DNA from: Staphylococcus xylosus
GTDB taxonomy: Bacteria > Bacillota > Bacilli > Staphylococcales > Staphylococcaceae
Reading direction: 5' to 3'
DNA: 64,000 nucleotides
NCBI RefSeq assembly: GCF_002732165.1
Contig: NZ_MRZO01000008.1
Span: 22,093 to 86,092 of the forward strand
The notes beneath the pieces are model-generated. The model searched no databases. It was not told the DNA's origin and was given only the letters and a program-made list of their open reading frames with translations. Position numbers and translations under genes: made by a program. Below, piece by piece: positions 38,515 through 47,745 of this stretch. Each line of letters begins with the position of its first letter. Within the stretch, counting starts at the first letter, position 1.

Positions 38515-39459
38515 TCAGTTTTCATCACTTGTAGAAGGATGTAGATGATATGCAGACTCCGTAGGCTCACCTTTGATGACTTGATCTAAAGTTGTGACAA
38601 TTTGCTGTGCAATTTCAGCAGTTGGTACACCTATAGCTTGAACGGGATAATCTAATTTTTTTATTTGTGGAATATTGTCATAAGAATAAATTATAGGTTG
38701 TTGACGTGAATCCATAGCATTAATTGTACCTACAGTAATATCATAACTTCCGCAAATAACTCCCGGTGAGAGGGTGTTATTATTTAAAAATTGTTTAACC
38801 GCAGCTTCAGCGTCCATTGCATTCAACCCGTTAGAATCGATAATCCGGTAGGTAACATTGTTGGTTTTACAGTAATTTATGATGGCTTCTTTTTTAGCAA
38901 TTTGACGAGCATCTGTTGTATTGATGTCGCCAATATAGTCTATTGTATCGATGCCTTTAGCGAGCAATCCTTTTATTGCTAGGACCATTGCTTCAGCATG
39001 ATTTACGTTAACGATTGGATAAGGAATTGTACGGTCTACACCATAAGCTACCACAGGCACATTGTTATATATTTCTGGAGGTAGGTTAGTGTCATCGCCT
39101 TCATCAAAAATAACAATACCGTCGCAGCCAAACTCAACAAATTTTTTTGAAGCAGCAGCGACATCATCGATTGACACAAACATGACATAACCTAATGATT
39201 TAATGGCTAAATTAATTTCTGTAATGAGATGTGTTACAGCAACACGATCTACAGATGGCCAGATTAATCCAATTGTGCCACTTTTTTTAGAAACGAGAGC
39301 TCTTGCGGAATGATTTGGGATATAATTCATCTCAACGGCCTTTTGTTGAATCATTTGTTTTGTTTTTGGTTTAACTAATTGGGAATTTTTTAATGCTTTA
39401 CTGACTGTGGAATAGCTGACACCACAGGCTTCGGCAACATCTTTTAAAGTCACAGCCAT
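38515..39459 (-). CDS. kdgR: LacI-family regulator of the glucuronate operon (KdgR-like)
   Basis: A 314-residue LacI/GalR regulator: HTH at the N-terminus (VTLKDVAEACGVSYSTVSKAL, about 3-23), hinge helix region NHSARALVSKKSGTIGLIWP, then a periplasmic-binding-like effector domain. AAGGAGAAG precedes its ATG. It is divergent from kdgA across a 136-nt region carrying a perfect palindrome of LacI-operator type. It likely represses the uronate operon until 2-keto-3-deoxygluconate or an uronate binds; the effector is inferred. Confidence 0.82.
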   Translation of the reverse strand: MAVTLKDVAEACGVSYSTVSKALKNSQLVKPKTKQMIQQKAVEMNYIPNHSARALVSKKSGTIGLIWPSVDRVAVTHLITEINLAIKSLGYVMFVSIDDVAAASKKFVEFGCDGIVIFDEGDDTNLPPEIYNNVPVVAYGVDRTIPYPIVNVNHAEAMVLAIKGLLAKGIDTIDYIGDINTTDARQIAKKEAIINYCKTNNVTYRIIDSNGLNAMDAEAAVKQFLNNNTLSPGVICGSYDITVGTINAMDSRQQPIIYSYDNIPQIKKLDYPVQAIGVPTAEIAQQIVTTLDQVIKGEPTESAYHLHPSTSDEN

Positions 39460-39533
39460 AAAACTTCTCCTTGAAATAGATTGATTTAAGATAGAATTAA
39501 TTATACCATAGAGACAAGCATTACAATATTTTT

Positions 39534-39562
39534 TTGGACATTAATAACAACGTTGTTATTTT
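39534..39562 (+). promoter_or_regulatory. candidate promoter of the kdgA-uxuB operon
   Basis: TTGGAC (39534-39539) and TATTTT (39557-39562) are separated by 17 nt. The operator palindrome occupies most of the spacer and -10, so bound repressor would block polymerase. Confidence 0.5.
39543..39560. promoter_or_regulatory. LacI-type operator in the kdgR-kdgA promoter region
   Basis: AATAACAACGTTGTTATT is a perfect 18-bp palindrome with the central CG step usual for LacI-family sites. It is about 36 nt upstream of kdgA and about 84 nt from kdgR, so one site could control both directions. Confidence 0.75.
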
Positions 39563-39595
39563 GTAGCTAAACTATTTTAAAAAGGGGATGACAGG

Positions 39596-40213
39596 ATGAA
39601 TTCCGTAGAAACAATGAAGACAATTCAACAGGAACAACATATTGCGGTGATGCGTACTGATGATGCTGAATCATTTTTAGATATTGCGCATACAATCATA
39701 AATAAGGGGCTAAATGTTATCGAAGTAACGTTAACAACTCCGAATGGCATTGATATTATTGGTGAGTTATCAAAGAGAGAAGACGCGCTTATTGGTGCTG
39801 GTACAGTGTTAGATAGCGTCTCTGCACGTAACGCTATTTTAAATGGTGCTAAATTTATAGTAAGTCCATCTTTTGATAAAGAAACGGCGAAATTGGCTAA
39901 TCTATATGATGTACCTTATATTCCTGGATGCATGACTGTTAAAGAAATGGTCGAATCTTTACGATATGGTTGCAAAGTATTAAAACTGTTTCCTGCGACA
40001 CAATTTTCTCCTAAATCTATAAAAGATTTTAAAGGGCCTCTACCTCAAATTGAAATTGTTCCTACAGGAGGTGTTGGTAAAGATAATCATCAAGAATGGT
40101 TAGACGCAGGTAGCTTTGCAGTCGGTATCGGAAGTGAAATTACAAAAATTTATCAACAACAAGGTAAAGCAGGTTTAATGGATTATGTAGCTGAATTAAA
40201 AAGCGAGGGATAA
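39596..40213 (+). CDS. kdgA: 2-dehydro-3-deoxyphosphogluconate (KDPG) aldolase
   Basis: A 205-residue class I aldolase of the KDPG/KHG family. The catalytic Glu is in VIEVTLTTP (about 40-48), and the Schiff-base lysine is in the strand CKVLKLFPA (about 126-134). It splits KDPG to pyruvate and glyceraldehyde-3-phosphate, the last step of uronate breakdown. ATG 39596 follows AAAGGGG. It is the first gene of the operon and 3 nt from kdgK. Confidence 0.93.
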   Translation: MNSVETMKTIQQEQHIAVMRTDDAESFLDIAHTIINKGLNVIEVTLTTPNGIDIIGELSKREDALIGAGTVLDSVSARNAILNGAKFIVSPSFDKETAKLANLYDVPYIPGCMTVKEMVESLRYGCKVLKLFPATQFSPKSIKDFKGPLPQIEIVPTGGVGKDNHQEWLDAGSFAVGIGSEITKIYQQQGKAGLMDYVAELKSEG

Positions 40214-40216
40214 TTT

Positions 40217-41188
40217 ATGACGGTATTTGGATTTGGTGAAGTGTTACTACGCTATACTCCGCCTAATTATGAGCAGCTTAAAGATACACATACATTTGAT
40301 GTCAATGTCGGCGGCGCAGAATTAAATGCGCTCATCACACTAGCAGAATTTGGACACAAAACAGAGATGTTAACGGTGTTACCACAACATGCACTGAGTC
40401 ACATAGCATTGCAAAAAATGTATCAAACACGTGTAGGTACTAAATTCGTGAAACAACAGCAAGGTAGAATAGGCACATATTACATGGAAGAAAGTTTTGG
40501 TTATAGAAGCGGTAAGGTTATATATGATCGTGAGCATTCTACATTTGCGGAGCACGGAAACGCAGTTGTCGACGGCTTAGATACACAAAGTGGTGATTAC
40601 TTTATCTTCACAGGCATTACATTAGCTGTTAATAAGACTATACGGGAGCAAATTGTATCAGTACTTACAGACTTAAAAGCTCAAGGTACTAAAATTGTGT
40701 TTGATATTAATTTCCGTAGCAATTTGTGGACAAAAGCAGAAGCATTACCGGTAATTCAATCTGTATTACCACTTGTAGATGTATTGTTCTTTGGGAAGAA
40801 AGACGCTACGCACTTATTAGAGACAAATGGCGAAAATGATGACATTGAAACTTGTGCCAAGACAATTCAAAAGCGATTTGATATAGATTTAATGGCTTCC
40901 AGTAATCGAGATATTGAGCAAAGTACATTGCAAGGAATTGCATTAGCTGGCGAAAAATTTATAAGTGGTAAAGCATATTCATATACCGTACTTAACCGTA
41001 TTGGAGCTGGTGATGCATTTATGGCTGGTTTTATACATGGTCTAGCAATGGGATGGCCATTAGATGCTATAACTGATTTTGCTACAAAATGCTCAGTGAT
41101 ACAACATACGACCAATGATGATGCATTGAATATAGAAGAAAGTGCAGTTCATAATCTGTCGTCGCATTTTGGTGAATTGAAACGTTAA
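40217..41188 (+). CDS. kdgK: 2-dehydro-3-deoxygluconate kinase (PfkB family)
   Basis: The 323-residue sugar kinase has the N-terminal FGEVLLRYTPPNYEQL typical of KDG kinases, the GGAELNALITLAEFG substrate region and the PfkB signature NRIGAGDAFMAGF with the catalytic Asp (about 250-262). It phosphorylates 2-keto-3-deoxygluconate to KDPG for the preceding aldolase. Tight spacing on both sides supports one transcript. Confidence 0.92.
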   Translation: MTVFGFGEVLLRYTPPNYEQLKDTHTFDVNVGGAELNALITLAEFGHKTEMLTVLPQHALSHIALQKMYQTRVGTKFVKQQQGRIGTYYMEESFGYRSGKVIYDREHSTFAEHGNAVVDGLDTQSGDYFIFTGITLAVNKTIREQIVSVLTDLKAQGTKIVFDINFRSNLWTKAEALPVIQSVLPLVDVLFFGKKDATHLLETNGENDDIETCAKTIQKRFDIDLMASSNRDIEQSTLQGIALAGEKFISGKAYSYTVLNRIGAGDAFMAGFIHGLAMGWPLDAITDFATKCSVIQHTTNDDALNIEESAVHNLSSHFGELKR

Positions 41189-41213
41189 AGTCTAAACTAA
41201 AAGGAGCGAAAAC

Positions 41214-42251
41214 ATGAAAAAATTTTTAGCTCTGTTTGTAAGCGCATTCTTTTTAGCTGGCATGTCAGTTATTGTGTTATCAGATTCTAAAGGTAACGCA
41301 GAAAGTAAGAAAAAGGAGATTATGTTAGCGCATAATCAGCCAACCGAACATCCAGTACACAAATCACTTGTGATCTTTAAAGATAGATTAGAAAAAGAAT
41401 CCCATGGACAGATAAAAGTTAATATATATCCGAATGGCCAATTAGGTAGTGAACGTGAAGCTATAGAAATGACACAAACAAACGCAATACAGATGACTAA
41501 GGTTTCAGCTGGGGCATTGGAGAGTTTTTCACCGACTTATTCTTTATTTAATATGCCTTATTTATTTGAGTCGCAAGATAGTTATCGACATGTGATGCAA
41601 AAAAAATCTGTACAGGATGCCTTTTTTAAATCAACTGCAGATAAAGGATTTTTAGGTATTACTTATTACGATGCAGGTATGCGTAATCTCTATACAAAAG
41701 ATAAAAAAATTGAAAAAAGCAAAGATTTAAAAGGGGTGAAAACGCGTGTGCAACCTAGTAAGACGAGTGTCGATCTAATTAAATCTCTTGGTGGCACGCC
41801 TACACCTATGGATTTTGGAGAGGTATACACTGCAATGCAATCAGGCGTGATTGATGCTGGAGAGAATAACGAAACGGCATTAACAAGTAATAATCATGGA
41901 GAAATTGCTAAACATTATTACTATACCGAGCATGCCATAGTTCCAGATATATTAATAATGAATAAAGAGACCTATGATAGTTTTTCTAAAGAACAACAAC
42001 AGTGGTTGAAAGATGCAGCGGCTTATTCAACTGACAAGCATGAAACGATTTGGGATAACGCAATTGAGGACAGTAAGAAAACAGCTAAAGAAAAAATGGG
42101 TGTGAAATTCCATGACATAGATAAATCATCATTCAAAGCGTCTTCAAAACCTTTACAAGATGAATTTAAAAAGAATCCCGACACTAAAGCGGATTATAAT
42201 TTAATCGAAAAGGAGGAACAACGCTATGAAGAAAGCAAAGGTGATCATTGA
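41214..42251 (+). CDS. dctP: TRAP transporter solute-binding protein (DctP family)
   Basis: The 345-residue DctP-type extracytoplasmic receptor has an N-terminal hydrophobic signal (about 1-23), LGSEREAIEMTQTNAIQ, and the substrate-carboxylate arginine in LKGVKTRVQPSK, followed by ALTSNNHGEIAKHYYYTEH. It would capture an uronate for the DctQM membrane part. The expected lipobox reads LAGM in place of LAGC, so no lipidation cysteine is present and membrane retention is uncertain. It overlaps dctQ by 26 nt. Confidence 0.88.
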   Translation: MKKFLALFVSAFFLAGMSVIVLSDSKGNAESKKKEIMLAHNQPTEHPVHKSLVIFKDRLEKESHGQIKVNIYPNGQLGSEREAIEMTQTNAIQMTKVSAGALESFSPTYSLFNMPYLFESQDSYRHVMQKKSVQDAFFKSTADKGFLGITYYDAGMRNLYTKDKKIEKSKDLKGVKTRVQPSKTSVDLIKSLGGTPTPMDFGEVYTAMQSGVIDAGENNETALTSNNHGEIAKHYYYTEHAIVPDILIMNKETYDSFSKEQQQWLKDAAAYSTDKHETIWDNAIEDSKKTAKEKMGVKFHDIDKSSFKASSKPLQDEFKKNPDTKADYNLIEKEEQRYEESKGDH

Positions 42252-42735
42252 TAAATTATTGCTAACTTTAGCTGGTATTGCGCTTTTCGTAATGGTTATC
42301 CTGTCGATTTACCAAGTGCTGACACGCTTTATATTTAATAGTCCAAGTACTGTAAGTGAAGAGATAGTAAGATTTTTATTAATTTGGTTTGGATTACTAA
42401 GTGCAAGTTATGTGTTCGGCATCAAACAGCATATAGCTATATTATTTATCCGTGAAAAACTACCACAGAAAATACAATTAATGATGGAAAAAATTTCGGA
42501 TATTATTTTAATCATTGTAGCACTGGTTCTTATGATTTGGGGCGGTTATGAGGTAGTTAAACTGACATGGTTGCAAATCGCACCTTCAACTGGTTTATCA
42601 ATGGCTGTGATGTATAGTGCACTTCCTATTTCTGGTTTGTTTATTATTTTTTATGCCATATATAACCTGTTAGATAAACAAGAATTAGCGACCGTCCAAG
42701 AAGCTAATAAGGAAGATAGAGGTGAGCATATATGA
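42226..42735 (+). CDS. dctQ: TRAP transporter small membrane subunit (DctQ family)
   Basis: A 169-residue protein with four predicted TM segments (about 10-32, 45-66, 84-106, 124-146) and the DctQ signature around VSEEIVRFLLIWFGLLSASYVFGIKQHI. It partners DctM to make the sodium-coupled uronate importer. Its start lies inside dctP with a good AAGGAGG, and it overlaps dctM by 4 nt, showing translational coupling. Confidence 0.9.
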   Translation: MKKAKVIIDKLLLTLAGIALFVMVILSIYQVLTRFIFNSPSTVSEEIVRFLLIWFGLLSASYVFGIKQHIAILFIREKLPQKIQLMMEKISDIILIIVALVLMIWGGYEVVKLTWLQIAPSTGLSMAVMYSALPISGLFIIFYAIYNLLDKQELATVQEANKEDRGEHI

Positions 42736-44027
42736 CAATCCTGGCAGGATTAGTATTGTTTATAACTTTTTTCTTCTTCTTATTATTCGGTTTGCCTATT
42801 GCACTAGCAATTATCTTGAGTTCGCTCATCACGTTGTTAATGATTTTACCATTTGATGTGACCATAGTGACGGCAGCGCAACGAATGGTCACAGGAATTG
42901 ACGATTTTACGATGCTCGCCATACCACTATTCGTTTTGGCAGGTATCATAATGAACAATGGTGGAATCGCATTTAGGTTAGTTAACTTTGCGAAAGTGCT
43001 TGTAGGTCGTTTACCTGGGTCATTAGCGCATACCAATATTGTTGGTAACATGTTGTTCGGGTCAATTTCAGGATCAAGCGTAGCAGCCGCAGCAGCAATG
43101 GGGCGCATCATGGGACCCATGGAAGAAAAACAAGGATATAAAAAAGAATACTCGGCAGCTGCGAATATTGCCTCAGCACCATCAGGTTTATTGATTCCAC
43201 CGAGTTCATTGCTCATTGTATACTCGCTTGTGAGTGGCGGTACATCGATTGCTGCATTATTTATAGCTGGTTATATACCAGGCATTTTGTGGGGCATTGC
43301 ATGTATGGTTGTAGCTTTTATTATGGCAAAAAAACAAGGATATAAAGTATCCGAAAGTATTGGTTGGAGAGATAAAATATTTTTAACATTAGATGCTTTG
43401 CCTAGTTTGTTATTAATTGTCGTTGTTATTGGCGGTATCGTTTCAGGTGTGTTTACTGCGACTGAGGGTGCAGCTGTAGCTGTACTTTATTCGACCGTAT
43501 TATCGCTTATTTATAAAAGTTTATCATTGAAACAAATTCCTAATGTGATAAAAGAGACTGCAGAAATAAGTGGAATGATTTTGTTCTTAATTACTGCTTC
43601 TGCATTGTTCTCGCTTGTCATGAGTTATACGGGATTACCTGAAACAATTTCAAATGGCATTATTTCTATGACGGATAATCCAATCATTTTATTACTTTTA
43701 ATAAATGTCATTTTATTGATGATTGGTACATTTATGGACATCACACCAGCTGTATTAATATTTACGCCGATATTTTTACCAATTTCAGAGGTTTTAGGCT
43801 TAGACCCAATTCATTTTGGAATTATTATCGCTTTTAACTTATGTATTGGTAATATCACTCCGCCAGTAGGTAGTGCATTATTTGTTGGTGCAAGTGTTGG
43901 TGGTGTGCGTGTAGAAGCAGTATTTAAATATTTAGTACCATATTTCATTGCATTAATTATCTTGATGCTATGTATAACATTTATCCCAGAACTATCATTA
44001 TTCCTTCCTAAATTATTAGGATTATAG
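42732..44027 (+). CDS. dctM: TRAP transporter large membrane subunit (DctM family)
   Basis: The 431-residue protein has about 12 TM segments and the DctM core: an N-terminal FGLPIALAIIL, FVLAGIIMNNGGIAFRLVNF, GSISGSSVAAAAAMGRIM, and the late NLCIGNITPPVGSALFVG. This is the transporting subunit of a TRAP system. Its location between kdgK and uxaC makes a hexuronate the likely substrate. Confidence 0.93.
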   Translation: MTILAGLVLFITFFFFLLFGLPIALAIILSSLITLLMILPFDVTIVTAAQRMVTGIDDFTMLAIPLFVLAGIIMNNGGIAFRLVNFAKVLVGRLPGSLAHTNIVGNMLFGSISGSSVAAAAAMGRIMGPMEEKQGYKKEYSAAANIASAPSGLLIPPSSLLIVYSLVSGGTSIAALFIAGYIPGILWGIACMVVAFIMAKKQGYKVSESIGWRDKIFLTLDALPSLLLIVVVIGGIVSGVFTATEGAAVAVLYSTVLSLIYKSLSLKQIPNVIKETAEISGMILFLITASALFSLVMSYTGLPETISNGIISMTDNPIILLLLINVILLMIGTFMDITPAVLIFTPIFLPISEVLGLDPIHFGIIIAFNLCIGNITPPVGSALFVGASVGGVRVEAVFKYLVPYFIALIILMLCITFIPELSLFLPKLLGL

Positions 44028-44044
44028 AAAAGGAGCAAAATATT

Positions 44045-45451
44045 ATGTCATTAATTACCGATGATTTTTTATTAAACAATAAAACAGCAGTGAAGTTATA
44101 TGAGAAGGCGAAAGATTTACCTATTTACGATTTCCATTGTCATTTAGACCCTAAAGAAATTTATGAAAACAAAAATTATGAGAATATTACGCAGCTTTGG
44201 TTAGGGGGAGATCATTATAAATGGCGGTTAATGAGGGCTTACGGTATTGAAGAAGCATATATCACTGGTAATGCAGATGACTTTGATAAGTTCCAAGCAT
44301 TTATGCATATGTTGCCATATTCAATCGTTAATCCGATGTACCATTGGTGTGCGCTTGAATTAAAACGTTATTTTAATGAGGGTACTGATTTAGATAAAGT
44401 AAATATAAAAAAACTTTATAAATCATTAAACCGTAAATTAGCTAAGACATCACACACACCACAGAATTTAATAAAGCAAAGTAATGTGAAAGTTGTATGT
44501 ACGACAGATGATCCATGTGACGATTTGAAATATCATCAATTATTAAATGAAGATAAAAATGTAACATTTAAGGTGTGTCCTACATTCAGACCTGATAGCT
44601 ATGTGTTTTTAAGTAGTACAACAGTACAAGAAAAAATAACTAAATTGGATGAAGCGACTGATTGTGACGTTAATAGCTTAAATAATTATATCGAAGCATT
44701 GAAAGCACGCGTACATTACTTTGATAGACAAGGCGCTAGAAGTTCGGATCAAAGTTTTGAAAAAACACCATTAATGACCGCTTCGTCTGAAGAAGCTAAT
44801 ACGATATTTGAAACATTAGTAAGTGGTCAAAGTGTTTCAGAAACAGAACAATATGAATTAGCAGGCTATATTTTAACAGAGATTAGTAAAGTCTATCACG
44901 AATTGAATTGGGTAGTTCAATTCCACTTAGGTCCTACAAGAAATAATAATACAAATATGTATGACAAAGTGGGTCCAGACAGTGGTTTCGATAGTGTTGG
45001 AGAACAACTCAGCGCGAAGAGATTAAATGCTATGTTAGACCATCTTGAGCAACACCAAGCACTTTCAGACACTATTATTTACCCTAACAATGGAAATGAT
45101 CATTTAATGGTTCAAGCGACTGCCGGTAACTTTTCCAATAGTAAGCACAAAGTACAGTTAGGTGCAGCATGGTGGTTTAATGATACGAAAGAAGGCATGG
45201 AACGCCACCTAGTAGATTATGCCAACGTTGGTTTATTGTCTAAATTTGTCGGCATGCTAACAGACTCTCGTAGCATGATTTCTTATACACGTCACGAGTA
45301 TTTTAGAAGAATATTGTGTAATTTCTTGGGAGAAAAGATTGAAAAAGGAGAAATTGCATTATCACCCTCAACCATTGATCAAATGGTGAGAGACATTTGT
45401 TATAACAATGCAGTTAATTTATTCAAAATTGAAGGAGTTAAGGAGGAATAA
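44045..45451 (+). CDS. uxaC: uronate isomerase
   Basis: A 468-residue uronate isomerase of the amidohydrolase superfamily. The HxH metal motif is in IYDFHCHLDPKEIYEN (about 27-42), the substrate region in WLGGDHYKWRLMRAYGIEE, and the active-site arginine region in LTDSRSMISYTRHEYFRR near the C-terminus. It converts glucuronate to fructuronate. AAAGGAG precedes ATG 44045. The length matches the family. Confidence 0.94.
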   Translation: MSLITDDFLLNNKTAVKLYEKAKDLPIYDFHCHLDPKEIYENKNYENITQLWLGGDHYKWRLMRAYGIEEAYITGNADDFDKFQAFMHMLPYSIVNPMYHWCALELKRYFNEGTDLDKVNIKKLYKSLNRKLAKTSHTPQNLIKQSNVKVVCTTDDPCDDLKYHQLLNEDKNVTFKVCPTFRPDSYVFLSSTTVQEKITKLDEATDCDVNSLNNYIEALKARVHYFDRQGARSSDQSFEKTPLMTASSEEANTIFETLVSGQSVSETEQYELAGYILTEISKVYHELNWVVQFHLGPTRNNNTNMYDKVGPDSGFDSVGEQLSAKRLNAMLDHLEQHQALSDTIIYPNNGNDHLMVQATAGNFSNSKHKVQLGAAWWFNDTKEGMERHLVDYANVGLLSKFVGMLTDSRSMISYTRHEYFRRILCNFLGEKIEKGEIALSPSTIDQMVRDICYNNAVNLFKIEGVKEE

Positions 45452-45453
45452 TT

Positions 45454-46485
45454 ATGGAATTATCATTTCGTTGGTACGGGGAAGATGACCCCGTAACTTT
45501 AAAAAATATTAAACAAATTCCAGATATGAAACATATTGTTACGGCGATTTACGATATACCAGTTGGTGAAGTTTGGACATTCGAAAGAATTTCACAGCTA
45601 AAACAATCTATTGAAGCGGAAGGCTTAAAATTTGAAGTAGTAGAAAGTCTTCCAGTCAGTGAAAAAATTAAAATGGGGACGACGGAACGCGACGCTTTAA
45701 TTGAAAATTATAAAACATCATTGAAAAATTTAGCTGCTAATGGCGTTAAAACAGTCACATATAATTTTATGCCTGTATTTGATTGGACACGTTCACAGCT
45801 AGATTACGAACTTGATGATGGATCTAACACGTTAATTTATAAACACGATCAGTTGAAAGACGTCGATCCTTTAACAACAGATTTGAATTTACCAGGATGG
45901 GACGAAAGTTATTCGAGAGCAGAGATGAATCAACTCATTACCACATATCGTGAAATGTCAGATGAACAATTGTGGGCAAACTTAAAGTATTTCTTAGACG
46001 CAGTCTTACCAACTGCAATTGAGCACGATATTGATTTAGCGATTCATCCGGATGATCCACCATGGTCAATTTTTGGTATTCCTCGTATTATCAAGAACAA
46101 TGACAGTTACAGACAATTACTAGCAATAAATGATAATAAACATAACGGTATCTGCTTCTGTACTGGATCTTTGGGATCATTAGCTGAGAATGATTTGCCA
46201 ACTATGATTCGTGAATTTGGTGAGCATATTCATTTTGTGCATATGCGTAATGTGAAACGCTTAGATGAATTTTCATTCGTTGAAACAGGTCACTTATCTA
46301 AAAATGGATCTGTAGATATGAAAGCAGTTGTAGAAGCATTAAGAGATATAGACTATAAAGGCACAATCAGACCAGATCATGGACGTATGATTTGGGGAGA
46401 AACAGGGAAAGCAGGCTATGGATTGTTCGATAGAGCATTAGGGGCAACATATATTAATGGTTTAATTGAAGGAGTGAGTAAATAA
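45454..46485 (+). CDS. uxuA: mannonate dehydratase
   Basis: The 343-residue UxuA-type TIM-barrel enzyme starts LSFRWYGEDDPVTLKNIKQI and contains LAIHPDDPPWSIFGIPRI, GICFCTGSLGSLAEND and FVHMRNVKR, which carry the metal-binding His and Cys of the UxuA family. It dehydrates D-mannonate to 2-keto-3-deoxygluconate. It begins 2 nt after uxaC and overlaps uxuB by 1 nt (TAATG). Confidence 0.94.
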   Translation: MELSFRWYGEDDPVTLKNIKQIPDMKHIVTAIYDIPVGEVWTFERISQLKQSIEAEGLKFEVVESLPVSEKIKMGTTERDALIENYKTSLKNLAANGVKTVTYNFMPVFDWTRSQLDYELDDGSNTLIYKHDQLKDVDPLTTDLNLPGWDESYSRAEMNQLITTYREMSDEQLWANLKYFLDAVLPTAIEHDIDLAIHPDDPPWSIFGIPRIIKNNDSYRQLLAINDNKHNGICFCTGSLGSLAENDLPTMIREFGEHIHFVHMRNVKRLDEFSFVETGHLSKNGSVDMKAVVEALRDIDYKGTIRPDHGRMIWGETGKAGYGLFDRALGATYINGLIEGVSK

Positions 46486-47306
46486 TGACTGCACAATTTA
46501 AAGACATTAATGTCGTTATTACAGGAGCAACAGGCGTAATAGGTTCAACATTTGTGAAAGCACTTGTAGAAAAAGGTGCGAATGTGGGGATTTTAGGACG
46601 TTCCGAAGAGAAAATTGTAGACTTACAAAATGAAATTGATAAAGAAAGAACACAAACCGTCGCAATGGTAGCTAACGTATTAGATAAATCGTCGTTGCAA
46701 CAAGCCAAACAAACGTTTAACGATAAATTTGGAAAAATTTCAGTACTTATTAATGGCGCAGGTGGTAATAATCCAAATGCTACAACGAATGATGAAATGT
46801 ATGATGAAGACGGTGACAAAACATTCTTCGATTTAACTGAAGAAGGCGTAGATAAAGTGTTTAAATTAAACTACACAGGTACATTCTTACCATCACAAGT
46901 ATTTGGTGAAGACGTGGTAGAAGTTGAAACAGGAACGATTATTAACATATCATCTATGAATGCTTTTACACCATTAACGAAGATTCCAGCATATAGTGGT
47001 GCTAAAGCATCAGTGAGTAACTTTACACAGTGGTTAAGCACTTACTTTGCAGGTCGTATTCGTGTAAACGCAATTGCACCAGGTTTCTTTGAAACAAACC
47101 AAAATAAAGCGCTATTGCGTAATGAAGATGGCTCATATTCTGAACGTGCTTCGAAAATTTTATCTCAAACACCAATGAATCGTTTTGGCGAACCTGAAGA
47201 AATTTTAGGTACACTTTATTGGTTAATGGATCATGATATGAGTGGATTTGTTACTGGTATAGTTGTACCTGTCGATGGTGGATTCTCATCATATTCTGGA
47301 GTTTAG
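46485..47306 (+). CDS. uxuB: D-mannonate oxidoreductase / fructuronate reductase (SDR type)
   Basis: A 273-residue short-chain dehydrogenase with the loop TGATGVIGSTFV (about 11-22), NGAGGNNPN, the Ser-region ISSMNAFTPL and YSGAKASVSNF (Tyr-x3-Lys). This matches the SDR type of UxuB (YjmF in Bacillus), not the long-chain E. coli enzyme. It reduces fructuronate to mannonate with NADH. It is the last complete gene of the operon. Confidence 0.9.
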   Translation: MTAQFKDINVVITGATGVIGSTFVKALVEKGANVGILGRSEEKIVDLQNEIDKERTQTVAMVANVLDKSSLQQAKQTFNDKFGKISVLINGAGGNNPNATTNDEMYDEDGDKTFFDLTEEGVDKVFKLNYTGTFLPSQVFGEDVVEVETGTIINISSMNAFTPLTKIPAYSGAKASVSNFTQWLSTYFAGRIRVNAIAPGFFETNQNKALLRNEDGSYSERASKILSQTPMNRFGEPEEILGTLYWLMDHDMSGFVTGIVVPVDGGFSSYSGV

Positions 47307-47367
47307 AAAGGGTTCGTAACTGATTGAGGCATCAGTAAATTGACAGGTCGAAGGAGAAAATAAGCAA

Positions 47368-47587
47368 ATGACTGCATGGCTTACACCAGTTTCAGTAATG
47401 AACCAAAATCGTTATGTTGTATTGTTTTATACCTTTAACCACATATATTATCATTGTCAAAAATGGCGAAGTAAATATTGTAACAAATGTATTAATGGGT
47501 AATTATTATGGAGAGAGTGTGATACGAAATCAATGTAAACAAAATTGGTTTCTGATCCACTCTTATTTTTATTGTAAAAGTATGTAG
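47368..47587 (+). pseudogene. possible frameshifted gene fragment after uxuB
   Basis: ATG 47368 with a good GAAGGAG opens a 44-codon frame (MTAWLTPVSVMNQNRYVVLF...). The +1 frame then continues as PLTTYIIIVKNGEVNIVTN from about 47432 and stays open to TAG 47585-47587. Hydrophobic, strand-like text on both sides of a likely single frameshift suggests the 5' remnant of a larger gene, perhaps once the ninth gene of the uronate operon. No family was identified. It could equally be a short genuine peptide gene. Confidence 0.35.
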
Positions 47588-47672
47588 TATCTTAGATTTA
47601 ATAAAATATTGAAAGTGAGAGTAAGTAGCTATCATTATTACAAAATGAATGTAGTTTAATTATGAAAAACAT

Positions 47673-47687
47673 TGATAATAATTATCA
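47673..47687. promoter_or_regulatory. perfect 7-1-7 Fur box upstream of the ABC exporter
   Basis: TGATAATAATTATCA matches the Firmicutes Fur core TGATAATNATTATCA at every position. It lies about 58 nt upstream of the GTG start of the exporter gene, where repressor binding would cover the promoter. Confidence 0.85.
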
Positions 47688-47745
47688 CTTAATCCATAAT
47701 GAATGGCATATGCGCATTTAAAAATTATAGATTGGGTGGGATGTT

